Shown: positions 45,321 through 56,700 of the stretch, in pieces
How positions within the stretch are numbered: the first letter of the stretch is position 1
Layout of the letters: every line of letters starts with the position of its first letter
Assembly: GCA_021292105.1 (NCBI GenBank)
Contig: CM037867.1
Coordinates: 12,796,183-12,860,182 of the forward strand
From: Anadara kagoshimensis
Taxonomy: Eukaryota > Mollusca > Bivalvia > Arcoida > Arcidae
Direction of reading: 5' to 3'
Length of the DNA: 64,000 bases
Position numbers and translations under genes: made by a program
Notes under the pieces: model-generated
What the model saw: only the letters and a program-made list of their open reading frames with translations
Told to the model about the DNA's origin: nothing
Database searches by the model: none

Positions 45321-45617
45321 CACGTGTGATTGAGAGTAAATGAATTAAGGGTACATTGGACTATGGGATGTCAATAATATTCTTGGTTATTTTGGAAACA
45401 TTTACATAACAATATTGTGATGACAACCATAACATTTTTTAGGGTCTCCAAAAGTCTAGGCTTGTATGTTTCATCTGAACAAAAACTGATTCTGACTCAA
45501 AGTTGTATTCAATATTAGTTTTTATACTTGTGACATATATCTACTTTTGTTCTTTTTTATGTAGCCTGTGTTGAAAATTGTAATTGAAAAGGCCACTAAA
45601 ATTATATTCCAATTGCC

Positions 45618-45695
45618 CTTTTTTAGCTCAGGCTCAGATGAGCTATTGCAATCTATCACTGTCCGTCGTCCGTCGTGCGTAAACTTTACATTTTA
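45618..45695 (+). mobile_element. 5' end fragment of Helentron-like family
   Basis: 'ttttttagctcaggctcag' and 'gtccgtcgtccgtcgtgcgt' match the first 80 bp of the element at 1112. Confidence 0.65.
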
Positions 45696-45714
45696 ATTTT
45701 AATTTAAACAGAAG

Positions 45715-45850
45715 GTAATTATCCTTACAGAGCACCAACCTTATTTCCATTGTCGTGTTCATGTGTTTAACTTCATTTTCAATTTTAAAGTTTTTACTTT
45801 GCTTTGTGATTGTGATGTCGACATGGATTGGTAAGTTTGTTACTGATAGG
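45715..45850 (+). mobile_element. 3' tail of RT retroelement
   Basis: 'gttcatgtgtttaacttc' and 'gacatggattggtaagtttg' match the tail family, forward orientation. Confidence 0.6.
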
Positions 45851-46402
45851 GGTAAAACTTCTATCAGAGATAAGAATCAGTTCTGTGGTGGATTATAAAA
45901 ATCAAGACATCAATTTCTCATTCCATTTTAATTCATAAATATAACATTCAAAATATCCATGATACTTTTTCATTCAACAACAAATTTATTTTTGTAATAC
46001 AAACTATAATAAGCACCATGTTGCCATAAAACAGCGAAGTCTTTGTTAAATTTGTGCGAGTTTTTTTTTCCATTCTGTCTTTAATGTCACTGAGCACTTG
46101 TTTCTCTTTTCAATAGTCCCCTAAATGTTAATCTGCGACATGTATTTCTTTTCCCTTTATTATCTTTTCCCCTTTCCCCATTGAAATATTTCATTTTGGT
46201 GTCACTTAGCACTTAACTCTCTCTTCGCTTTCTTCCCAGTGTTGTAGCATATCTCTTTATTTATTTCAATTCCCTGCTCTTCTTTATTGATCTAAGTTGT
46301 TACGATTTAAGTGCTGATTTTTTTATTTATTTTTTAGTTTTTCATTGTCTCAAGACATTTTGTTTTTTATATTCATATATCACTTCATCTATTCTACATT
46401 CT
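45851..46402. other. downstream flank of MARS1, no gene
   Basis: T-rich plus strand (A-rich in transcript sense) with several extra AATAAA on the minus strand near 46320-46335. No exon. Confidence 0.4.
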
Positions 46403-46416
46403 TTTATTGGTTTATT
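46403..46416 (-). terminator. MARS1: poly(A) signals of MARS1
   Basis: On the minus strand AATAAA overlaps the stop codon (46416-46411) and occurs again at 46408-46403. More copies follow within 100 bp. The downstream ones are the likelier functional signals, because cleavage 10-30 bases after the first would leave a very short 3' UTR. Confidence 0.4.
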
Positions 46417-47796
46417 TCTTCTTTCCTTTTTTCTTGCCTCCACCAGTGATAGCCTCGGGATCTTGACCTTGGGCTACAGCCAACTGTTTTTTCAAGTCCA
46501 GTAACTTAGCAACCTCAGCATCAATAACAGATTTCTCAGACTTATTAGTCTTTAAATCTCTGACTTTATTCCCCTGAAATAACAAAAAAATAATGATAAT
46601 AAAAACAAAATTTAAAAAAAATATTAAAGAACGGATTCTGTTTCTATAAAAAAGTTGTCTATAATTCTTGAATTGAAGAATATTTCTTGAAATTTTCAAT
46701 AAAAATTGCTAAACCCTGTTAAAGAAACTTCAAATCCCACACAGACTTTGGTCATGACCAACACACATCACTATTATGTAGACATCGGTCTTTAAGATAA
46801 TCTCAGTCAAGAATATGTCACTTATATCCAGACATCAGCAGTCAGTTCCAGGTGAATGACATAACTTTTGACCATAGCAGTGCACCCAGGGCAATGTGCA
46901 GTGAGCATTCTTTAAAGTGTCATGCTGTCATGACAAGGGGTATCAGTTTTAAATGTCTCTTCTGAAGGACCCCGTGACTTTTATTTCTAAATGTCAAGTG
47001 CTTGGCAAAAGAACAGTCACTACCTATTAGCAAGTCATGGTCAGACCCTGGCCAGAGTTGGAACTCAAGACTTCCAGCATACTGAGGTACTGTAGTGGAT
47101 ATTGATCTTTAAAAAAATACCTTGGTTCAAGAGCTTGACACATGTGACATATATTTGGCCCAGTGATGATCAATTGAAAGAATTTTCATGAAATACTTCA
47201 AAACAAGTCAAGAATAATAGTCCAAAAATCATTAACAAATAAATGCCCTCAGTAACCATAAGAAATTACCTTGGTTCAAGGTCATGACAAATCCTTGGAG
47301 CATGGGAATCATTGTATGATGCTATGTGCCATTCTTCTTATGCAACAAAGAGTTATAGCCTGTATATGCACCCTTCATTGCTTTGTGACCTTTTACAGAT
47401 AATATGACCTTAGAACAAAGTCCTGACATGCAATGGTCAAATGACAGACACAGAGTCCTTCAGAAGAGGCATTAAAAACCGATGTCTCGTGTCACAGCAG
47501 AAGTGACATGTTAAAGAACCCTTCTTTTAAATTGGTCTCGGCAAACTGGATTGATAAAAATTCTGCCACTTCACCTAGATGGTGACATCTCAATAAAAGT
47601 GAAGTACTCTTAACTGGGGTGTAAAACCCAAATCAATCAATCCAGTAATAAATCAATCAACAAACATATGTACATGTACCTGCTTAGTAACTTCATTAGT
47701 GAGTCTATCAATCTCTTGTTGAGAGCCTTGTACCACAGAACCACTGTTTTCTACACCAGGCTTAGATCCTTCACTGGCAGACTTGGGTGCTTCTGA
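46412..47796 (-). CDS. MARS1: MARS1 second WHEP domain (two exons) and C-terminus
   Basis: Exons 47796-47680 ([14 protein letters not shown]) and 46573-46412 ([20 protein letters not shown], then [16 protein letters not shown], Lys-rich end, TAA). Same split and phases as the first WHEP, so it arose by duplication of an exon pair. Confidence 0.93.
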
Positions 47797-50700
47797 CTAT
47801 TCAATAAAAAAATTCAAATTTTATGGTTATTTCAGTAATGAACTTATACATCAAAGTCAAGTTAAGGCCACACCAAATCAAATTTTAGATCTACAGTCAA
47901 AATAAGTTAAGGCCAAACCAAATCAAACTTTAGTTCTACAGATTTTTTTAAAAATCTAGAGGCAAGTGAGCAATTGAAAATTAATGTATTTTTTCGAGGG
48001 CACATAATTTAAATCAGTTTGAATTTGCACAAGCAACAAACAATGGCATGATAGACATGTATGTATGTCATCACCCCAGCATATTGTTAATGTTAAACAT
48101 TCTATATTATGGAAACAAAAAATAGACCAAAATTGTAGAATTTACAGGAAGTTTTGGATGGCCAAAAAAAAAAAAAATTGAAACTGTGTTGATTTTTTTC
48201 TTGATTCTAAATTGTACAGGCAGGCAGGTCTAATAAACTTGACCTTTGAATCCATGACCTTCCTCTATATATCAAAATGACTGTTACATGAATACCTACA
48301 ATATTCCAATATATATTCCTATACAAAAAGTTTATAGTTTTCAAGATATATTAAGAAGTACACTGATTTTATTAACTTACCCCTTAGGTAACATTTTCCT
48401 ATTTTGGGCTCTACAGATACACATGAGATACGATTTGTTCAAATTTGAAATTAAGTGTTCTAATATAATATAGATGAATTATCTAAGCTATATCTATTGT
48501 AAGTTTAGAGGAGACAATTTTTAAAGATTATCCCATTTCCCTTTTACATGGCCCTAAAGAGAAATAGGTAGAGGTAGATTCCACATTATCATTGTCATCT
48601 CTAGACCTATTACAGAAAAAGAGTTATACCATTTCAATAAAGTAGTTTGGTTAAAGTATCATTTTCCATCAGTGTTACCTTTTTCCCTTTCTTTTTTGAT
48701 CCACCACTTTCAGCATTTGGGTCCTTTCCTTCTGCTGCTGTCAATTTTTTCTTCAAGTCTAAAAGTTTGGCAACTTCTGCATCAATTAATGGCTTTTCAG
48801 CTTTCTTTGCTTTCAATTCACGTACAACATTTCCCTGTATAATATAAAGAATATGTTTGAAGTACCATAGTTCTATTTAATTTTAATTCACAGATGTAGC
48901 TAGCAAAGGAGGTGCTTACACATCCAGAGCACCTGGTCTCACCTCTATTGTTGGTAGTTCACATGCTTAACCACATACTTCTTTTTGTTTTTGGGTTTTT
49001 TGGATAGTGAATCAAACATGGACTAGTATGTTTATTTTTTATTAAATAAAAGCACTTACAAACAATGACAACAAATTTCTGACTGTTTGATCTTGACCTT
49101 TGCACAACCAAATTTGAATCATGATGTACAGTCAACAATATTGGGATAAAATTTTTTTTAAATTCCAATCCACGTAAATAAACTTTCAATAACAAGAACT
49201 GTTAGACCCTCTGATCTAAGATCTACACAAACTTTTAACCAAACCACAACAGTCTCTTGAGAAACATATACCTTCCTTCCTTAAATTTTTTAAACTGAAA
49301 TACGGGTCACTTGGCTCCATAAGCCTCACCAGGTAGACCTCAATTTGCTAAATTAAATTTATAACTCTTCAAATGTAAGAAAGCTATCTTCTAATTTATC
49401 AACACAATGTTATTGGTTACGAGTAACCATGGTAACCTTATAAACTAGTAATACTGAAAACATCATTTTTACCTGTTTAGCAACTTCCTCTGTTAATTTG
49501 GCAACTTCTTCTGCGCTGACTGGCCCAGCTGAAGCAGTTTCCTGTAAATATATTATATAATACATGTAAGTCCATGTAATCAAACACAAGCATATTGTTG
49601 CATGTTCAAACATGTTCAAAAAAAAAAAACAAAAAAAAAAAAAAAACCACGACCTCTCACATATGTTATGTTCTCTGAGGTATATTACTTCCTGTTACAC
49701 ATAAGTATTAAACATTTAAATGTCATATTGCAAATTAAATATAACAATTTCATTGATCTAAATAAATAAAAGATTTTTACCTTGGCATTTTTAGATCCAC
49801 CTTTTGCTGGTACTGGAGCTGGCTTTCCCTGAAACTTTTTCTTCAGCTCTGCAATCGTCGCTGCTTCAATTTTTTGGAATAATGGACTTGGCTAAAATGA
49901 AACAAGCGAATAATTATTTAGAAAAAAGTAAATCTGTTTCTTTTACCAGGAATATCAGGAATACTTAATAATATAGAGTTTAAATCTCTTTTGTTTCAAG
50001 CATTTTAATTGATCAGACCTTTTCTGTTTTATTTTATGTAGAAACTAGCTCTCAGTGAAGTCATGTTTTTATGGACAAGGCATATTAACTTACACGTAAA
50101 ATAAACAACATACATGTAGCTAAGCTTAAATTGATTAATTGATTGAATGGGGGTTTATGTCCCTTTGCAGTGCACTCAGGGCAATGTACAGGTAGGGTTT
50201 ATCAACATGCCATGGCAGCTGTGATACAGGACATCAGTTTTTAGGGTCTCTTCCCAAGGACCCTGCCAAGGTTAGAATGACCAGTTCAGTTAAGGATTTT
50301 CAAATGGAGGTGTAGTGCCTGTAATAGTATTTGGGAAGAACAATTCTAATTGTAAAGAAGGTCTGGTTGGTTGACAGTTATAACTATTATATCATATCAG
50401 CAATTTTGCAGATTACCTCAACAACTTTTTTTATATAAATCTTAAAACAGTCACAACCCACTTTCAAAACATGGATCTGACCCGAATAAAAAACTTTAAA
50501 TACATATTATGTGATTTTGGCAGCTATTTTGTCCACCATATTGGAAATGGCGACCAAATTGGATTTTTTTTGGTTGGCCCCATATCTGAAAATAATCTAC
50601 AAATCATGAACTATAATGCCAAATTTCATGCTTTTAACAACAAACCCAAAATTTTAACAATTTCTGGCACAAATCTGCTAGGCTATAGTTGTATACTCAC

Positions 50701-53700
50701 AGTTCCAATCTTATGTCCAGGAGGTAATTGACAGATGAAGTCCTGTTGTAACACATTGATATCTTTAGGTGCATTAAGCTGAGTCTGGATTGTCTGACTT
50801 GTTAGTGGCATAAATGGCTGAAGTAACACAGACAGAAGACAGGCAATGTTGGCAGACAGACTTACGACAGTTCCGGCCCGAGTTCTGAAATAACACATTA
50901 ACAAAAATATTTATACAGAAGACAGGCAATGTTGGCAGACTGACTTACAACAGTTCCTGCACAAGCTCTGAAATAACACATTTATAAAAATATTTATCAT
51001 AGTTCTGGTCCGAGCCCCAAATAACATATTTATAAAAATATTTAGCGTTCCTTCTTGAGCCCTGAAATAACACATCTTAAAATATTTATAGTTCCTGCCC
51101 AAGCTCTGAAGTAACACATTTATAAAAATACTTATAAAATGGAATCTGTTTAAACGAAACACCTGGTCACAGTTTCTCAATCATTTCTGAATCAAAAAAA
51201 ACACACCAATCGGAATCCATATCCAAAACACAAAGCAAAGTAAAAACTTGAAACTGGTGTAGCGGGACTGAGCTAGTCGTGGTGTTGTTGTGTTGTATAT
51301 GCATGTAGTAGATATAATTGAGTGATTTACTGCCAGACTTTCTGGTCCGGATCTTTTAGCCTTGTGGTAGAACGCTCGCTTTTCACCCGGAAGGGCCGGG
51401 TTCGATCCTCAGCCGGGGCACTCGGTGAGGAAGTGGTTTTTTTCTGGTGTTTCCTCCCTCCTGTTACATTGGCGCCCAACAAAAAACCCACGGAGGGGTT
51501 GTGTGTGAGATTTCCAAGGCGGGAAATCTCAAGATAACAGGGGAGGAATGTAGCGGGACTGAGCTAGTCGTGGTGTTGTTGTGTTGTATATGCATGTAGT
51601 AGATATAATTGAGTGATTTACTGCCAGACTTTCTGGTCCGGATCTTTTAGCCTTGTGGTAGAACGCTCGCTTTTCACCCGGAAGGGCCGGGTTCGATCCT
51701 CAGCCGGGGCACTCGGTGAGGAAGTGGTTTTTTTCTGGTGTTTCCTCCCTCCTGTTACACTGGCACATTAAGTTAAGCATGTGAACCTCCACCAAGGAAG
51801 TCAGACCGAGTACCCCAGAAGGGCCAACTAGCTAGCTACACCCACCCTATATGAAATAGAAATTGAGAATGAAAGTAACATGGATCATCTATGGGATGTC
51901 AAATACATCCAGGGTAATTTTGGATACAGAGATTATTAAGAATTTGCTTACTGTGAACTTAAATTTTAACAAAATCTCTTGTGATACTTTAAATATATAT
52001 TACAGTGAAACCTTTTATATCCAGCTACACAAATAATTACACAAATAATTACAGATTATAAAATTTTTAGTTTCCATAATTTATATTTACACTTCTACAG
52101 AAGTTATTATGTGACAAAATCTTACTAGGGCTGGGAAGATAGACATGTCATGTTATAATATATAGTTTATGAAACATATGCATTGTTCAATCTAGAAGAG
52201 GTCATAGGGCTATTGATCCTTTATTTTATCAAATGACCCCATTGTTAAGGCCTTAGTGGGTAATATTTAACATAACATGAATGCAAAAATATTTATGTTA
52301 TGGTGTTTTAAAAGTTTTTGAATTTGGTCCTCCCTGAAAAATCCTAGATTGAACACTGGATATGTAGCATGATATACATGTATTGGTAATACATAATAAA
52401 GCTATATTTTAAAAAATTCAATTAAATCTAACATACATGATACATATATACACATGATATTAACAGTACTTTCAATTAAATGTTACACAATCTTGTATTT
52501 TTAAATCACTAAAAAAAAACACAGTATCTCAATTCTCAACCCATGTGATATAAAATAATGACCTATGCCACAACATAATTTTAGTTTTGTATCAATATAT
52601 AACTTCAAATAACACCCCTAGACATAAAACTGCAGCTAGAGTTGATGGTACAATTAGATCTATTACCATATTGGTGGTGCCCATATTATTGTTGCCCATC
52701 ACAATTTCATCGCCTCCCATGTGTATAAAAGTAAATTTCCTTCTTGCTCAGTCTGTTTCATTTTCTACAAGTTGTAAGCATCCTCTGTAGCAGTCACAGG
52801 TGGCCTACTCTTTCAAACTCTAAAGAGGTGTCTTATGCATGCACTAAGACATGGGACCTCGGTTCTGAGTCTCATCTAAAAGACTATTCTGGTAACAGGC
52901 TTTTTACCACTCTAGTATGGGCAGGAGATGAAAATCATCTCAGAAATTTCCAAGTCCTGAGTGAAGTCGAACCAGTGCTCCAGATAATTTTTGAGGCACA
53001 ATTCTTCATGAAGCACACATTTTTGTTGCAATGCTTAATATGGTTAAATCAATACTGAAAATCATCAATATTTTTTTTTAATTAGAATTATGTTTGGTTT
53101 CAAATATTCTATATCTTGTTGATTTTTATTTTATTTGACTCGTTCTGCAAGGATAAATCATTCTCTAATTTACTGTAAACGTGGTAATTTTTGTGTGATG
53201 GAAATTTTTGCTAATTTCACAAATTGAAAGAAAAATCGCAAATATTACAAATTACAGAATGTCAATTTTATTGCGGCTGCTTACATAAGTTTGATTCACA
53301 AACTTTAACATCAACAACTGATATTTATTATCTTAAATTTTGCATTTATGCTTCTCCGTTCACATCGAAAATTAGTTATTATTAACCATAGACAGAATGT
53401 GTCGGTGCTTTCAGTTGGATGTGCGCTATTTTAAAGAACAGGAGACCTGTAAATAATTATCTCCCTTTTACATACCTAAACTACTATTTAGTATATAATG
53501 TCATTGTCGTACTATATATAATTTGAGTTTGTCTCGCTTGTCCATCAGGATGATTTACCATAAATTATAAAATACGCACAAAGTGACATTCTAATTCTTA
53601 ACAAGCTTTTAGTTTTGCATTCCAAGATGCATGGATTTTTAATTTAATGCATTTTTGTCCAAAAGATTTGCGTAATTACGCAATTACGCGCTCTATCTGG

Positions 53701-56700
53701 AGCACGACTTGGAAAGCCAGTAAAAGTACCACTTAGCTCAAACCAAACATAAAAATATCAGGAAATCAAAGTGCTGATATATCAATTTTTTAACTGCTTG
53801 TATAGATAAGTATATCATAAATCTAAATATAGATCATAACACACTAACGATATATTGTCACACTCCTAATACTTACTTTTCTGTCTCGCTTCCTTTGACA
53901 AGAACCCATGGCTTATTGGCTTGCATAAACTGGTTACCAAGTCTTGAGATATTCAATACTATCTTCAGAGAATCTCGTAATCTTGTAACAGAACAAAGAT
54001 TCACATGTATATTTAAGATTTCTGATAGGTTTTTTGTTATGAATAAAATATAAAGATATTTATGTAAGAATTTGTTTTACATTTTTAGTCAAGGTGGAAC
54101 ATTTATTTCAACTTGATCCAAAACGACATAACCCAATATTTTCTCTCATTATTAATTATATTTTAAAAGACTTATTATTTTAATTTAGAACATATTAACA
54201 GATTCCATAGAGAATTTAAACAATTCTTATTAAATTCTTGTAATACATGTATTATCTAAATTAGCATACCAGCTGAACTTCTATAGTGGTGTGTGCAACA
54301 CAGATCCAAGACTAATGGCGAGAATAAGTACAATATCAATAAAATCTTTATCAAGAAAAACCATCACATTTTTTTAATTGATTCTCTTCCAAGAGGATAA
54401 TAAATAAATATATATTTGAGTTCTGACTTACTTTGCATCTTTCATGTTGTCTACATAAGCATGTATCTCTCTATTAATCAGGGCCAATAACTGGTTATCA
54501 TCATCATTTAACACCATCTCCTGAATCTCACCTTTAAAATTGTTACTGACAAACATCAAGGCTCTAAATAATAAAAAAAGTAAAATGTGTCAGAATAGTG
54601 TGTATTTCACCACCTGTTGTATCTAAAGGGTGCATTTACAGATTACAATGCCTTTAAATCCAACTCAGGACAAGTCTTTGTGCCGAGAAATTTTGTGAAT
54701 TCACTTGCTTAGAGTTGGTGGTTTTCTTTGGGTACTCCAGTTTCCCCCACCATTCATTACCCGAGAGCCTCAATTTAAGTGAAAGAATCTTAATTTGGAC
54801 ATAAAGTCTATTACTTCACTATAACCCTAAAATACAAGATGTCTGGAAAATCTTACTTTTAGTGTCCATGTACACATGGTTCAGTAAAAAAAAACATGAA
54901 CCGTGAACGTGATGAGTGAAAGAAAAAAAAACACTTGTCTTAACAGGACAAATGTATAAATGTAGCATTTTCCCTCTGAAATAAAGTTTCAACACAAAAC
55001 ATTCCAAGAGGAAATAAGCAGGGCTCCTATACCAGTCTTATGGTCACAATTTCCTCCCTGATTTGGTACACTTCTTAAGGGATTGACTTATTCATTGGCA
55101 GTACTTATTTCCTCATGAAGTTGGTGTACTGACACTTAATTTCAGAGGGAAGTCATGTGTCTGTCTCTAAAATGTAGTGCTGCAAACTGATAACTTATAA
55201 TGCTTTTTATAAATAATAAGATCAAATTCCAAAGATACCTGTTAATAAAATTGCCAAGGTTGTTCAGTAATTCACTGTTGTTCTTCAAAAGAAAGTCATC
55301 CCAGCTGAAGACACTGTCCTGAATAATAATATAAAAAGCCCATTATTGGTTACTTGATAGTTAAATAATGAAAAAATAAACATGTACTAATTATCCTCAA
55401 ACAACTGATTGAAGGCGTTAAGAAGTGGAAGTCTCCTTCAGAAGATACCTTAAAATTTGATGTACTATGTCAGGGTAGGTATGGCAGGCTAATAAACCCT
55501 CACTGCACCTAAGTCAACTGCAAAAGACTTTTTGTTGCTACAGCTGTAGCTAATGATGTCACCACTGTATAAAAAAACATTCGTGAGAAAAAACTATTCA
55601 TGATTTTCACTTTTACACTTGTACCGGGAATATATCTTCTCAGCGAAAATTATTTATTTCCCTTGGCTCACTTTCCCTACAGTCCAAACCATGAAATTTT
55701 CTTGCCATGAACTTATAAAGAAAACCAAAACTGCAAACATTTGCTACTTCTAATATTTCTGCTTATACAGTACTTAACTCTTGACTCATCCACCCATCCA
55801 TTCATTCATTCATCAATCCATCTATTCGTTCATTCATTCATTCATTCATCCACCCCTCCATTCATTCATTTGTTCATTCAATCCCTTCATCCACCAATCA
55901 ATCAATTTTTTAAGTCTATAACATTTACCTGAGACTCTGGTCTTACAAAGAGGAGATAAAACCTGTATATGTCAGCTGGTATCCCAGTGTCCTTTGCATG
56001 ATCACCAAATACTCCACTTCCTCTACTTTTAGAAAATTTCCCGTCCTCATAATTCAAATATTCTACATAAAAAAGTGTAATTTAATTCATTATAATTGGA
56101 GTAAAGGACAGTAAAATTAATATCTTTTGTTTTCTCCATAATAAATTGGGAAAGTGACAGAGTACTAAATGAGAAAATGGAAATTACACATATTTTTATG
56201 ACAAAGCAGATGTAATGTCATATTTTATAATAATAAGAAGTGCTTTACCCATGAGGGGCACTTTTGCTGGTTTCTTTTTGGTGGTCTTTATAGACAGGTT
56301 TGAATGTATTTAGCAAGTCTCCACATGTATATAATTGCAATTTTTTTTGTATAATAAGTATTTTGGATAAATTATATTTATATTTATATATGTATGTATG
56401 TATGTACGTTGTATAAGTTAATGAGAGCTAACAAAAATAAATTTGAAAAAAAAGTGCTTTACCTATACAACAATTGATGTATTGCCTGCTTTCAATCAAA
56501 ATCGCATGATGTGACGTTTAGGCCAATTAGGCGAACATGAAGTCATTTACTTGTAAACACTGTCGGAACAAACTCATACAGAAATTACGCTGAAATTGTC
56601 AGATCAACCACGTTGTTATCTGATTGTTTGTGATATGTCAATTATTTATGATTGTTATATGCCCGTTTTTAAAAGGGACACATGTTAGAGTTTGATAAGC

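Larger units (their letters stand above)
51258..51759 (+). mobile_element. miniature LTR retrotransposon (TRIM) with tRNA-like LTRs
   Basis: Two 211 bp LTRs (51258-51468, 51549-51759), apparently identical, start TGTAGCGGGACTG and end CCTCCTGTTACA. The internal region is only 80 bp. It opens with TTGGCGCCCAAC, an 11-base match (TGGCGCCCAAC) to the 3' end of animal tRNA-Lys including CCA, and closes with the purine tract AACAGGGGAGGAA directly before the second LTR. Target duplication CTGG (ACTGG if the terminal A is shared). No coding capacity, so it must be moved by a partner element. It lies in the 3 kb MARS1 intron inside an RT tail, which reads continuously when the element is removed. 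Identical LTRs indicate recent insertion. Confidence 0.88.

Noticed and set aside
51258-51759. Simple tandem duplication of 291 bp
   Set aside because: Primer-binding site, purine tract, TG...CA ends and a target duplication at exactly the expected places fit an LTR element much better.
55741-55932. Ser/His-rich ORF
   Set aside because: Translation of the (ATTC)n repeat beside a MARS1 exon.
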